From Coniferiporia sulphurascens (lineage: Eukaryota > Basidiomycota > Agaricomycetes > Hymenochaetales > Hymenochaetaceae), in the NCBI GenBank assembly GCA_002794785.1, contig NBBA01000020.1:558001-622000 (forward strand): a stretch of 64,000 nt of DNA, given 5' to 3'. The translations under genes and the position numbers were made by a program. A model generated the notes under the pieces. The model searched no databases. It worked only from the letters and a program-made list of their open reading frames with translations, and was not told where the DNA came from. Below, piece after piece: positions 37,972 to 49,554 of the stretch. Numbering within the stretch: the stretch's first letter is position 1; each line of letters opens with the position of its first letter.

Positions 37972-38660
37972 ATGGAAATAGGCAAAACTGCCTTTGCCCC
38001 ATTACTTTGGGGAGAGCCTCATGATGCTGGTATGACACCTGCGCACATGTGGCTACATCTTCCACATGTCCTGCACTGGCTGTATATTTGGTGGGTACAT
38101 TACATATGGTGTGATGCTGTCTATGCAAGCCTCCTCGAAGGCTTCTGCGAAAAGACCATACAAGAATATGATAAACTTGTAGAGCAAGGGGAAGGATACC
38201 GTGCACAGTGGTTCGAAGCTTGGGGGCAAGCACAGCTAGACTTTTTGCTGACAGCACCGAACACGCTAATGGCAGTGCCAAATGGAGGCATGAAGGGTGG
38301 ATGGAAGGTCTGTGGATACTCGTTCTTGTTCAACCTGGTAAGTGCCAGGATTTCACTGTGTATGCTTATAGATTTTCATTTGTATCATTCTATCAACTTC
38401 TGGCCAAAACTTGAATTCACACAATTATCAAATTATTGATATCCAGCTAAATTACACTGCCAGAGTGCTACTAATTACAAAAGTGGACCCAGTGCATGAC
38501 TGACTTTCTCCTATGATCTGCAGGGAACTTTGTTCGAAGAACGTGGTTGCACGTGATGCATTTGCGATGTATGATGCACAAAAGATGGCCAGGCTCCCCA
38601 TGGGCATTCAGGTAGTCAGGCAACATCTCGAAGAGGAGAGAGTTCTAGCAGGGCATCCTC
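37972..38660 (+). pseudogene. C-terminal fragment of an amidase-signature enzyme
   Basis: Resembles the C-terminal third of fungal general amidases (amidase signature family). Landmarks: LLEGFCEKTIQEYDKL, APNTLMAVPNGGMKGGWKVCGYSFLFNL, then after an intron-like gap NYTARVLLITKVDPVHD, and NVVARDAFAMYDAQKMARLPMGIQVVRQHLEEERV. The catalytic Ser-Ser-Lys region is missing altogether. Stops and frame changes separate the blocks near 38,490-38,560. Another decayed host fragment within the transposon. Confidence 0.7.
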
Positions 38661-38847
38661 CCCTTTATGCTGTATGTTGTACTTGTAAATAAGTCACTTG
38701 TTGATACAAGAATGGTGGCTTTCCAAATAAGGATATTAAAACTATATAGTTTTAAATCACACCTCATTTGCCTTTTTGGGAAGCATACATCTTTATTACT
38801 TACCATTACCTTCTTGCTTACCTCTACCTCTACTTCTGTACAACAAA

Positions 38848-40776
38848 ATGGCTGGACAAAAAAGGACAATCAAGGGCAAGAAGTCCAATGGTGATAATAG
38901 CCTTGCTTCATCCAATGAAGTGGCTAGGCTCCAGAAACAGCTTGAAGAGGCAAACAAGAGGTTAGCTGAGTCACTGGCTGAAAAATCATCTAAGGCTTTG
39001 GAAGAGGCTAGAGCAAAAGGTAAATTGCAATTTGTTTTAAACATTTACTGTTCAGCAACTCTACTAATGAATTTCACACCTCTTAGCTGTGAGGGAAAGG
39101 GCTAAAACCCAGATGCAGTTGGAGGATGAAGATGACTTCCCTACCACTCAGTTCTCTGATGGGCTTGGTGCAGAAACTGGTCCCCTAGGTCATTTGGGTC
39201 CTGGAGAACAGGAAAGTGGGCAACAGCTTTTGGATTCAGACCAAGATGAAGAAGTCAATGAAGATGGGTCCTTGGCTATCCCAAATCCAGGTACACAAGG
39301 TATTCTCACACTTAAGAGTTAGCTGTCATTATTTTTATTCTTATATCCACAGTCAAAAGAAAGCGAACTACTGCAATTTTTGCTGAGAGCTCTGGAGATG
39401 GTCTAGACCTCATGTGCACTCCCAGGATGCCTGCAAAAAGGCCTCACAGTGATGTAATTCAGCTTTCCTTCCAAGTACCCAGTATCTTACACACCTGTAG
39501 TTCATCATAACAGGTGTATCCTCCAACAGAAGCACCTCAATAGTGCCTAGTCAAATTCCTCAGCCATCTGCACAAGCTCTGTCCAGTCAGGTAGCAACAC
39601 CAGCTGCAACAGAGGATGAACCAAAGGATCCAAATACAGATCTAATGGACAAGCCCACTGGCAGGAGCACCAGTGCTAGTAAAGGGGCAGTCCTCTCAGC
39701 TCTGGACCCCAGGAGCAGGTCTTGGGCCCAGGCTGCCAGCAAGATATTTAGAGCATCTATTGCTCTAGAAATTGGTTTCCCTACAAATGATGAAAAGATG
39801 GAAATGGTTTATTCTGCTTTTCGAGATGCTGCCCCATCTGGCCTTGGGCCAGGCAATGATGAACAGTTAATAAAGTGGAATGTGGATGATCATTACAAAA
39901 CCATTATATTACAAGTGGTAAGTACATATCTGGATAACAATACATTTTCAACTTACTTATCCAATTCAGGTTGGGAGAAACACTGCAAATGCAAGGCAGA
40001 ACCTCAAGACAAAGGCCTCAGGGGCAGTTGTGACTGCCTTTCATCTGAACAATGGTGATCCAGCAAAAGTGGCCTCTCTTGTTAAAGCCCTTATTAATAA
40101 GGGAGCATTTGCATATGGGGGTATACATTTGGATGTGAGTAGCCTATATGCAAGATTTATTGACTAATTTTGAGTCATATTCCTATCTACTATTATCTCT
40201 AGCCATTTTTTTATGATAAACAGAAGCCATTTGCAAATCCTATTATCAGCCAGATTCTTCAAGCACAGTGGTTTTCTTCCAGAAAGGCAGATGGTATCAA
40301 ATTCCAGGACAAGTTCAATCCCATTCCTTTTCCTGTAATTGCACTAATCCTTACCTCAGTAAGTGATCTACTCCTACTAAGAATACATGCTAAATAATTA
40401 AGTACAGATTGAGGCAATTTTAATGGATTATGAGTCAGGGACTTTTTTCCAGAAAAAATTTGAAGGGGAATCATTCAGAGTTATCTGGCACAAGCATTTG
40501 AAAAGACTGAATGACATGGCTGATCCCAAGAGAGCTCCTACTTATATTGCAGCAATACAGAAGCAGCTTTATAAAGATGCATGGTGAGACAGATTGCCTT
40601 CAAACCATGGAGTTTAAACTAACATTTACTTATTACTCTCAAGTATACATGCCAAACTTGGTATTCCTAATGATTGCGGTGAGGATGAGGATGCAGAGAT
40701 AGACTATGCAGCACTTGAAAGATCAGTCACAGCATCTTGTAAGCCATTATTTCATATTTGTTGCTGCATTGTTTGA
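38848..40776 (+). CDS. DUF6532 domain protein carried by the element
   Basis: Eight exons (38848-39019, 39087-39290, 39353-39453, 39501-39917, 39970-40134, 40224-40358, 40408-40583, 40644-40776) close in phase and give 500 aa with no stop. The N-terminal part is basic then acidic: a short coiled coil rich in E, A and K (residues about 25-55), an acidic stretch, and a basic KRKR nuclear-signal-like motif (about residue 128). The C-terminal half resembles DUF6532, a domain of unknown function expanded in Agaricomycetes (block PFANPIISQILQAQWF; VGRNTANARQNLK; final YIAAIQKQLYKDA). It shares the AT-rich composition of the transposase and the 573-aa gene. I infer an element gene kept under selection or recently active; its role is unknown. 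Confidence 0.8.
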
Positions 40777-41024
40777 AGACTGGGTTTGTTTATTTTCCAG
40801 AACCCATGTAAACTAATCTATCCATCTCTACTTTTGCAATTATGTATCATATTAGCCAATTAGAACCAAGTGCATACCAAAGCTAGTGTCAAGGGGCTGC
40901 TGTTTGGACCCTCTTTTAAAGGTCTTATGCTGGCCTCTAGCAAAACAGAAGAGGCGGAAACTAGAATAGGGAGAGAGACAATGCTGAGAATCTTGCTATT
41001 TGTGGGATTTGGGGGTGATGGGGG

Positions 41025-41585
41025 TGTTACAATTTTCCTTTACTTTCATCTATTGCGCTGACTCACTTCCTCTTCGTCATCATCTGTCAGCGCAACTCCC
41101 CCATTTCTCTGCCTTACTCATCCTTATTCACCTTGCACCATACGACGCCATGATGACGCCTTATTGCACCATCATGACGTGCTTTGCTTACCGATCACCG
41201 TACTTGTATTACCAAGGCTTTCCTTGCGTTTCCATGACCTTCCATAGTCTGGTAAACATACCCAACCAAGTCGCTACAGTAGCAAACACATAGAGTAGCA
41301 TATAAGCATGTAACTTCAGTAGCACAAGCCCTAAGCTTGTGCTCTTTGTTCATACAAGCCCATTATCTGCTACCACCAGTCTACTGTGTGCCTGTTGGCC
41401 ATTAGTCACTTCGTCGTAACCCGACTCACCTCCAAGAAGCATACCGCATCCACATCGTCAATCAGGAAGCCCCATCGACGATCATCTTCGACTTACGACA
41501 TCTAGGAAGCCCCGTTGCCATAACCATCAATCCCAACGATCAGGAAGCCCCGACGTCGATCACCGCATAACCATTGAGCTTAACA
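41025..41585. mobile_element. Solo LTR of a retrotransposon
   Basis: The 561-bp unit begins TGTTAC and ends TTAACA, and is flanked by a 5-bp direct repeat GGGGG (41,020-41,024 and 41,586-41,590). This is the usual signature of a solo LTR left by LTR-LTR recombination. A TATA-like CATATAAGCA lies near 41,300. The motif AGGAAGCCCC recurs three times near the 3' end. No coding capacity. Probably Ty3/Gypsy type, but that is inference. Confidence 0.7.
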
Positions 41586-42599
41586 GGGGGTGTGGGGGAT
41601 GGCAGTAGTGAAGAAAAGAGTTCTTGCATATTGTTCAGCTTCCATCAAGTTAAGATATATAGACACTTGTAATACGAATAATGGTTTACAAGGTGTAAGC
41701 TTCAAACAAATGCTAGAGCACTCACAATGGCAAGGACATAATGATTACTAGCTGTTCTAAGCAGTGACAAACAGGCATATTGGTGATTTTGTTTAGTATA
41801 TATGCATGTCTATAAAAGGATTATTTGTAGATATTTGTTTGTCATGTGACCAGCTTCTTTAAAAACTATTTCAGGGTCTTCTGCTTCTTTTATTCCTACC
41901 ATCATCTTGCCATTTGCAAATATCCACAATTGGCATTTTGTGTTATGGATTACAAATCTCTTGGATAATGAAGAGGGGGATGATAGGATCCTACTGCCTT
42001 CCCTTTCCCATACATTCCCATATATCACACTCACCCCTATACTAATGGCTGAGTGTCATAATACTGCAACAAAACAATTATCTCTCATAAGGCTTCTTGC
42101 ATCTCATGTGTCAAATGATTTGCATGACCCTAAAGAGTACATATCAATACATTTCCATTCCTCTACTATGGCCTTGCTTGCAGGTAGCCTTGCCATAGTT
42201 TCATTTCTTCTCAGTTTATCTCATGTCCCATAATGTCTTGAAAGTTGACTAATCTGTCCATTCAGCCAGTGTATACTTGAGTGTTCTACCAGCACAGGTA
42301 AGCACTGACCTTCTATTATTCCAGTTAATGTCTCCTTCTAAACCTAGCTTGAAGTTAACTGCCAGGGCATAGGCAGCATCTGTTATGCTTTTTAGGTGAC
42401 CTTGTATACATTGCTCAGAATCTTTTCTTTTCTTCCACACTGACTGTGTAACTGGTTATTTTTCTACATTATACTTATAGATGATTTAGATGATTTCCTG
42501 CTTGTATTTATTGCTAATAGATATGAGAAAATTGGTTCTACACAATCCAAGCAGTGGTTGTGATCATCCTGTAAACTGGTTATTTGTGAGATTTCTGTA

Positions 42600-42955
42600 G
42601 GCCAGAGACAGCCATAAATAGTTCAAAATAGTCAAATATAGTCAGAAATAGCCAAAACATAGCTGGAAAATAGTCATAAATAGCTAGAAAATAGTTGAAA
42701 ACTGACAGAAAATAGTTGAAAATAGCCAAAATAGCAAGAAAATAGTTTAAAATAGTTAGAAAATAGTACAAAATAGTCAAGAAAGGGGGCTATATAGCAA
42801 TATATAGTACTATATAGTAGCCCTCCTTACTATATAGTACTATAAAGCACTATATTGGAATAAGAAGGGCTGGATTAACCTATTTTACCTATGGGCCCTA
42901 TTTGAATTATATAGTGTTATATAGTACTATATAGCATTCTGGGTTTTTCCTGATG
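42600..42955. repeat. Right terminus and subterminal repeats
   Basis: An array of short AATAGTY/AAATAGC units (about 42,608-42,780) is followed by clustered TATATAG/TAGTACTATATAG motifs and the terminal inverted repeat ending CCTGATG at 42,955. It mirrors the organisation of the left end. Confidence 0.7.
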
Positions 42956-45681
42956 TATAGGCAGCTATACTGAAGATATTGTGGGAGATGCTTAGAGATA
43001 TTAATTTCAAGTCCTGGAACACAATTATTGGGGAGATGTGATGTCTTCAAATCACAGATATTAAACTTCAACTGAGTAGACATGATTTGCAAGCATCTTT
43101 TTGCCATCATGAAGTCTACAGATGCAGGATCAGTCCAGTGGCCTTGAGATCGCTCCTGAGTATTGAGAAAATCCAAGAAGGATGGGTGGCAGACATGGAT
43201 TGCACCATCCTTTGCTTTATCTCCATACAAAACAGCTTGCAGACAGTCAATAACACCCTTAAGGTCATCATGACTGATATCATTGTGTATTCCAGTCAGG
43301 AAGTGCATGAGTGTATCCTCTGGAAGGGGTGTGTTTTTTGCTGTGCTGACAATTACAGAAAGTACAGCTTTGACAATGAGCTTCATCCTCCTTCTTGGTA
43401 GCACTCTGAATGACTGTAGCATAGAGTTGATCTAGGATTGTCTCTTGATTCCCTTTCAGCGACAGAATTTTATTTAGTGCCCGGTTCTTCATTGCATGAG
43501 TGTTAATGAAGGTGAATACAGTGCTAGTCCAGATGAAAAGGCCTGCTGCCATAGTGGCAAGCTGCTTGATTTGTGCTTCTGTCAAACTAAATTCCATTGC
43601 ACAATGTCTCGTATAACGCAATATGTCATCCTGCACCCACTCATTGGTAACCTCAGTATTGACATCAAAAGTCCGACACTGAGTTTCTCCCTGAAACACA
43701 CCCTGAAGTTCTGGCATAGTCCTACTTGTGACAAATACTTTCAGCCACGGAACAGCCGAAGCAATCTTGACAAGAAAACTGGCTAGCTCCGACCTAGAGT
43801 CTGCTGAATCCCCGCACTCATCCAATGCATCGATGACAATAATCAGAGGCTGTGGTGGTAAAACTGCGGAATTGGTAGACAAGGAATTCAATGGAGCCTT
43901 GAATAGCAGCTCAAATTGCCATTGCAGACTCTGCGTGAGTTTTGGCCCATCCCTGCCTTGTATAACGGAAGCAACCATGGAACGATACATCTGGTGCCAT
44001 TTCGAAGAATGCGTTGCCAGTGTCGGAATAACATTCATTGGGACACGACATTCCGGATCATCCTTCTTACAGAAGAAACATCCCAGAAGACACTGTTGCT
44101 CCTCAAACATATGCGCAACTGAATTCGCAATCGCACTCTTCCCAGATCCAGCCACACCATGCAGCCAAAAGAGCCCTGGGCCGTCCCCAGAAGCACCCCA
44201 CTCTCTGATCTGCTCAAGAACAGATATCCTAGTCCCTTCTAAACACCCCTTTCCTATGTCGTAGAATGCTCGCTTTGCGGGATACAATTGTTGAAGCTGA
44301 ATATCCTCCGTGCGCATCCCTAGAAAAATGTTAATAATACATAGACTAGCTTGGCCTTGGAATCACCTGTTTCAATAACAGATCTCCAGACCTCCGTCTT
44401 GATGCACCAATCATAGGTCCCTCTCAGCCTTCGAAACTCGGTCTTCGATAATTCTAACTCGTCCTTGCGAGACGAGAATAGGTCCCCTGAAAAGTGACGT
44501 TCAGCACGAAATGATCCGCAAACAGACAATGTCGCAATTTACCCAGCATCCCCTTCCTAGAATACTCAATGATGAGCCCAGACACCTTGCAGAAAAGATC
44601 CAGCATTTTCATGATAGTCTCCCTCGTCCTGGCATTCTTCGTTAGAATATCGTTCCCGACGAATGGGAAGAGTGAAGCAACATCCTCCATAAGCTCAGTG
44701 GCCGTATCGTGGCATTCCTGCTGCGCTTGAAATTGCTGTGGCGAATGTCAGGGAACGCAGTATGCTGAATTTGCTGACGACGTTACCTCATACAAAACCT
44801 CGACGACTAAGAAAGCAGCCTTGGCAGCTGGGTGAACCTGCAAAAATTCGGACCCTTAGGAAGAATGATGGTCGAATCACAGAATGTGAACGTACATCGG
44901 ACGCGAGATCGGTGAACTTCATGAGGACGGCTATGGCCTTCCCAGCCTTGCCAAGGGAATCGAGGACAATTTTCTTATTACCGACCGCAGTCCGGGCTTC
45001 GTGGATAAGACGTTCCGCAGCGTTCTCGTTCTGCCGCAGTGCTCAGAGTCGAGCACGGCACGATTTCTCTTTTTCACTCACCGGGGATACAAGAGTCAGT
45101 TTCATGCGAGCGCACCCGCTTGTATCTATGGTGAATTCAAGGATGAGTCTTTGGCCGCCAGTCGGACTTGGACGGATAACGCACCATCCACAGAGAGCGT
45201 ACCCTTTCCAGCGACGTTCGCAGACGTAAGGTTCATTTTAAAGGTCGCAATATCCTTGTTTCGATTGATTTTGTGAACCTCTTCGACGGAGATGGCAAGG
45301 TCTGTAGGAAGCGGAAGACGGCTATCGTTTGATTAGCATACGAAATCACACCGATTAACTGCGATTGCACTCACAGATATGTTCCTAGGTCCCAATTGAC
45401 AAGCTTGGCTTGTTTAAGGCGGGGAGATTTGCGCTCGTCCTCGCCCGACTTGAGTTTGACCAAAATCGGGCGTTGCAGTTTAGTGTCTTTGAAGTCAATT
45501 TCGATGGCTACAAATACAGCATTATAGTTTATTGCACGTTCCCATATGCAACGGAATCTTATGTCACCTTTGAGATACATGATCCTACATAGTCGCAAAA
45601 TTCAGAATAAATCATAAAAATATCATGCAACGTGCAAACCCACTCCTGATCGATACCAGAATGGCTTCCGGGTTGCGACAT
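42956..45681 (-). pseudogene. 5' part of a split NACHT-WD40 NLR gene
   Basis: N-terminal half of a STAND/NLR receptor of the type thought to act in fungal non-self recognition. Minus-strand exons: 45681-45644, 45584-45568 (17 nt), 45507-45375, 45321-45185, 45125-45082, 45030-44896, 44837-44787, 44735-44543, 44486-44367, 44319 to 42956. Phases close up to the last exon. The N-terminal region (LQRPILVKLKSG, then a helical VHPAAKAAFLVVEVLYEQ segment) precedes the NACHT ATPase: Walker A GVAGSGKSA near 44,150 and Walker B LIIVIDALDEC near 43,850. A one-base shift near 43,385 (between ATKKED and MKLIVKAVLS) breaks the frame. The second frame then runs open to SCLY, where the transposon cuts in. With the 3' part the protein would be about 1,125 aa. 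It is dead three ways: insertion, frameshift, and a nonsense codon in the 3' part. Confidence 0.87.
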
Positions 45682-46660
45682 GCTTGTAAAATTCAGTTCG
45701 GTTGAGTTGCTAGCTTGTTGTACGAGACGATGATGGTGGTCAAGAGCGAGTTGCGAGCGTGTCCTTATCGATATGCAGCGTGCAGTGGCGTGAGTGTGTT
45801 TATCCGACGTCGAAGCACCCTCCTGACCAATCGGGTGACTGCGGGATGATTTGAACATTTCTTTAGCGCTGTGCTTGAGTAATCAATAAATCAGCACACG
45901 CTAAAGCGCAAGTCGAGTTCTGAGCAGAAGAGCATCGCTTGAGAATGGAAAAAAGTATTTTTACTATGGTTTTAGACATACCATATACCTATCTTGTTGA
46001 AGTTCGAGCTCGATGCCGAGACGGCGTCGGAGTTTGAATCATTTTTCGTAGTATTTTTCCTGTTGTATGCGCGCTCGGTTTCCCTCGCGCAATTATCTAC
46101 TGGTTAAACGATATACTTGGATACGGAGTGCATTCGCTCGCGCCGCGAATTGCTGAATTACAACATATCTCACACTCGATACACCGAGAATTGGGGTGAA
46201 TGGTTCAGCATTCCACTTTATTTCTTTTACTCATTTATTACCCAGAATGTATCCAAAGTTCAACACCTCGCAGAACTGGTTGATGTCCTCGATGCAGCCA
46301 AGTCCGAGCTTTGCCTTCGCACACAACGTCACTGCTTCATATCCCGGTACTACAGTTGATTATCTCATAATGCATAAATAAGAGTTCAAAGCTTGCCCAC
46401 CCGTTGTATGCCGTTACAGACTAAATTTAAGCCTCACTTGCACGACTGCTGTTCAGATTAAGAGTCCCACCGCTGATCACTGATGTCACTGGCATTCGTT
46501 ACCGTAATCTTATTGGGGGGCGAAGCCCTCCAGTTATCCGGTTAAGGGCCTCCAAAAAGCTAGATTAGTCAGCAAAGCGTGGTGGCTGTGTGCCCCCCCC
46601 CCCGTGAGAACATGCTCTTACCCCTCAAGCCAGCCTTAAAGAAAGCCGTCCCTTGCTCAA
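45682..46660. other. Intergenic, upstream of the NLR gene
   Basis: No gene is seen. It should contain the NLR promoter. A run of eleven C lies near 46,593. Confidence 0.5.
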
Positions 46661-48206
46661 CTAAGGTAGGGGAAGTATATACTCAACAAGCTGTGACTAG
46701 GGTGGCACTAACCCATATTGCCTAATCGGGCGGCGGCGACGATGATGGAAACTACTTTACAATGAGATCCTGGATGGAAATTCCAGCTCAATAGTTCTAT
46801 AGAGGAAGCTTGTAGCTACAATGTGGTTTTTTTGTTTTTATAGAACTCCTAGTACATGCCAAGTTATTCAAAAAAACTTTTTTTTTGTCAATCATCTGGA
46901 ATCACCATTAAACACTCTTCTGAGCATTTTGGAATTTAACCCAAGATTTTTGCCGCTCTTCGGAACTTGCCGGAAACATAATAATTACCTTATATATCCA
47001 AATGACTAAGATTACATAATTTTTTTCCGTGAACTTCAGTTTGACAGAACATAACCCAGAGCCTCAGAAAAAGGGATGGGTTGTCGAAAACAGCACATAG
47101 CCAGCAAAATAATGGCCTAGGCAGATACAGGGGCAAAGTAAGTTATAAATAAGAATATGTACAGGTTTTTATTGAACTTACATGTTACTGAGGGCTCTGA
47201 AATCGATCTGGCAGTCCTGCCAGACACCTCCCAAACCAAAAATCAAGAGGATCGGATCCAAATAATCACCGTGCATGACTCTGAGTCCGAGTCCGAGTCC
47301 GAATCCAAGTCCATGTCCGATTCTGGGTCTAAATCCAAGTCCAAATCCAGGTTTAAGTCCACCCGGGCCTTCGATTCTGCCTTCAAGTCCAAGTCCAAAT
47401 CCAAATCCGAGTCCGAGTCCAAGTCTGATTCCGAGTCCGGTCCTGAATGCACAGTCCAGTCATACACTGATCTTAAATCTCAATGCAGTGATGCAGATTT
47501 GGATGCTGACCTGGACCTTAACACTGTTTTGAATGAAAACAAAGCACAAAAGTTCATGGATGTGCTCACTGATGGTCTAAAAGCATGGCTGGAGCGACAG
47601 GAGGCTCAGACAAGACCGGTACGCTACAGAAAACATGGCATGCACATTTCAAAGCGGACGAAAAGGTATCAAAAAGCGAAAATTAGAGACGAAACAGCAT
47701 GGCTCAGAAAACAAGGCTATGTGGACCTTCGTTCCCTGAAGTTCTTCAAGACATCTAAGGGTGGTAGGGTGCCCACCCCAGGCAATGGATGCCAAGAAAG
47801 ACTTGATCCCTTTTTCGTTGGCGAAAGTGAGACAGAAGACCTGGACTGTGAAATACTCACATCAGAAAGGGTAGATGCTGCCAGTGACAACGCAGACACT
47901 ATAGGTCCCAACCGGCCATGTCCAACGCAGCACATGGCTATAAACGACAATAGCAATGAGTTTGAGGCCCAGGACAGTTTAGATACGTGCCCAATCATTC
48001 ACACGGACACAAGCTTGCTGCTGGACATCGATGTGAACACCAGCACAATCTTTCCGACAGCAGCTGAGGCTGCTGATGAAATCTTCCAAGTTGACCACCC
48101 TCATCTTGAATTACCACTACAGCATCCAAGTCCAGGAAGCCCGACATCAGACATGCTGCCCAGAAATGAAGACAAAGTCAGTGTTGTAGCAGAAGAAGAG
48201 GAAGAT

Positions 48207-49554
48207 TGTTAGTAAATTGATGAAAATTGTGATCGCCGGATCAACGGATTAACAAGATCGACATGGCAAGACCCGTAACTCTAATCGATACAAGGAATCT
48301 ATGCCAATGCTGTAAAGATGCAGATCAGGTAGCATGGAAAGCATTTAACATTGCATGTGCAACAATAGGACAGAATGCAGGATACAACAACTGTCAAATT
48401 ACATTTGATCATACTACAAGGGAACAACAAGTGGCAGAAAGGCTAGAAGTAATAATTGAACATAGAGCAACTATGTTTTCATACCAATTGAATAGATATG
48501 TAATCAGCACTTACACAAGAACCAAGATTTATAATCAGCCACATAATGAATTATGTTATCAAAGGGCGGTTATTACATCAACCAATTATGCAGAAGCAGC
48601 ACACCAAATAGTGCACACTATCAATAAACAATTATGAGAACAACTATTCGCATACAAGGCCAACTTCATAGCCAAAGGACACACAACAGTAGATCGAAAG
48701 GAACCAAATCAAAGACAGGAGTTAGTACCAATAGATAAGGAGATTATAATATGATGGTTCAATGATGAACCATCATATAGAGTCACACCCGGGTATAGCA
48801 GGATAACAAATATAAATGCTATAGGGCCTAAGGAGCTCTTTATGCCAGTAGACAATAGGACACCAGAGTGAACCCCTTTCAACACAACAATGGAAATGAC
48901 TCAATATTAGTCTACAGTAATAAGTAACAAGCCACAACAAGATAAGATTAAGAAGACTAGCATAATCGCTGAGCCACACAAGTATATCTAAGCATTCGGC
49001 TAAAGAATAGCCGATGGAAGCATGGCAATCAATTAAAGATGCAATTGATGGGAGCCAAGTATAGTGCATCACACAGCAGAACCAATTAGGAAATAAGGAG
49101 AAGCATCATAGGTATAGTAGTATCCGAGAATGGTTAACTTAGGTATTATACTGTATGACTTGATGGAAACTCAGGGAAGGTTCTGGCATAAGATAAAGAT
49201 AGCACAGTAGGCTGTAGAACATACCGGAATATGTAACTGACTCATAAGAAAGCTAAGAATAGTAAATAGCATGTACAGGATTGTACCGGAACATTCTTAT
49301 GACTTATAAATCAAGAGTAGTATGTTGTAGTAGCTACCAGAACATAGTAAATAGACTACAACATGTAGGGTATAAAAGCCCAATGTAAAATTGCAGTAAA
49401 AAGCAGTTTAATTCATCTCTTGTCTCTTACCACCATCATCAGCTCTAACACTCTAGCGAGTGAAGGGTACCAAGCCTACCCTAAACTAACTAGTATCATT
49501 GTGTGAATCTGTTATCACTTGTTTCTAACCCTTAATCAGGGAGCGAATCTAACA
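48207..49554. mobile_element. LTR-like insert, TGTTAG to CTAACA
   Basis: The 1,348-bp block begins TGTTAG and ends CTAACA, inverted hexamers typical of LTR ends, and interrupts the mariner transposase. Flanks are GAAGAT on the left and GATAAT on the right, giving only a 3-bp GAT repeat (or AGAT if the last A is shared). It holds a 124-aa frame (48,264-48,637, MARPVTLIDTRN) that I do not recognise but which could be gag-like. Further on there is a TATAAAAG box at 49,371, as in an LTR promoter. A 13-bp-stem hairpin lies at 48,749-48,778. It may be a truncated retrotransposon or a long solo LTR. Confidence 0.5.

Larger units (their letters stand above)
25747..42955. mobile_element. About 17.2-kb Plavaka-type DNA transposon with cargo
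   Basis: The left end begins CATCAGGAAAACCCC and the right end is its inverted near-copy (CATCAGGAAAAACCC read inward on the minus strand). Both are flanked by TA (25,745-25,746 and 42,956-42,957), a 2-bp target duplication. Both subterminal regions are AT-rich and packed with CTATATAG/TAGTACTATATAG motifs. Closing the gap on one TA restores the reading frame of the interrupted NLR, which fixes the borders independently. Inside: a defective transposase (minus), a 573-aa accessory gene (minus), a 500-aa DUF6532 gene (plus), several fragments of host-type genes and a solo LTR. Assignment to Plavaka rests on the transposase. I do not recall published terminal sequences for this family. Confidence 0.87.

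Noticed and set aside
42580..42780. 66-aa Phe/Tyr/Leu-rich minus-strand frame
   Set aside because: Arises from the AATAGTY repeat array at the right end of the large element; no protein expected.
46593..46603. Run of eleven C
   Set aside because: Simple homopolymer next to the mariner end; may be a sequencing-sensitive site but has no structure to interpret.
47280..47450. Short direct repeats that could suggest a CRISPR array
   Set aside because: Continuous hexanucleotide repeats without unique spacers, in a eukaryotic transposase gene.
47243..47532. Asp/Leu-repeat and Pro/Asn/Ser-repeat frames
   Set aside because: Other-frame readings of the hexanucleotide microsatellite within the mariner transposase N-terminus.
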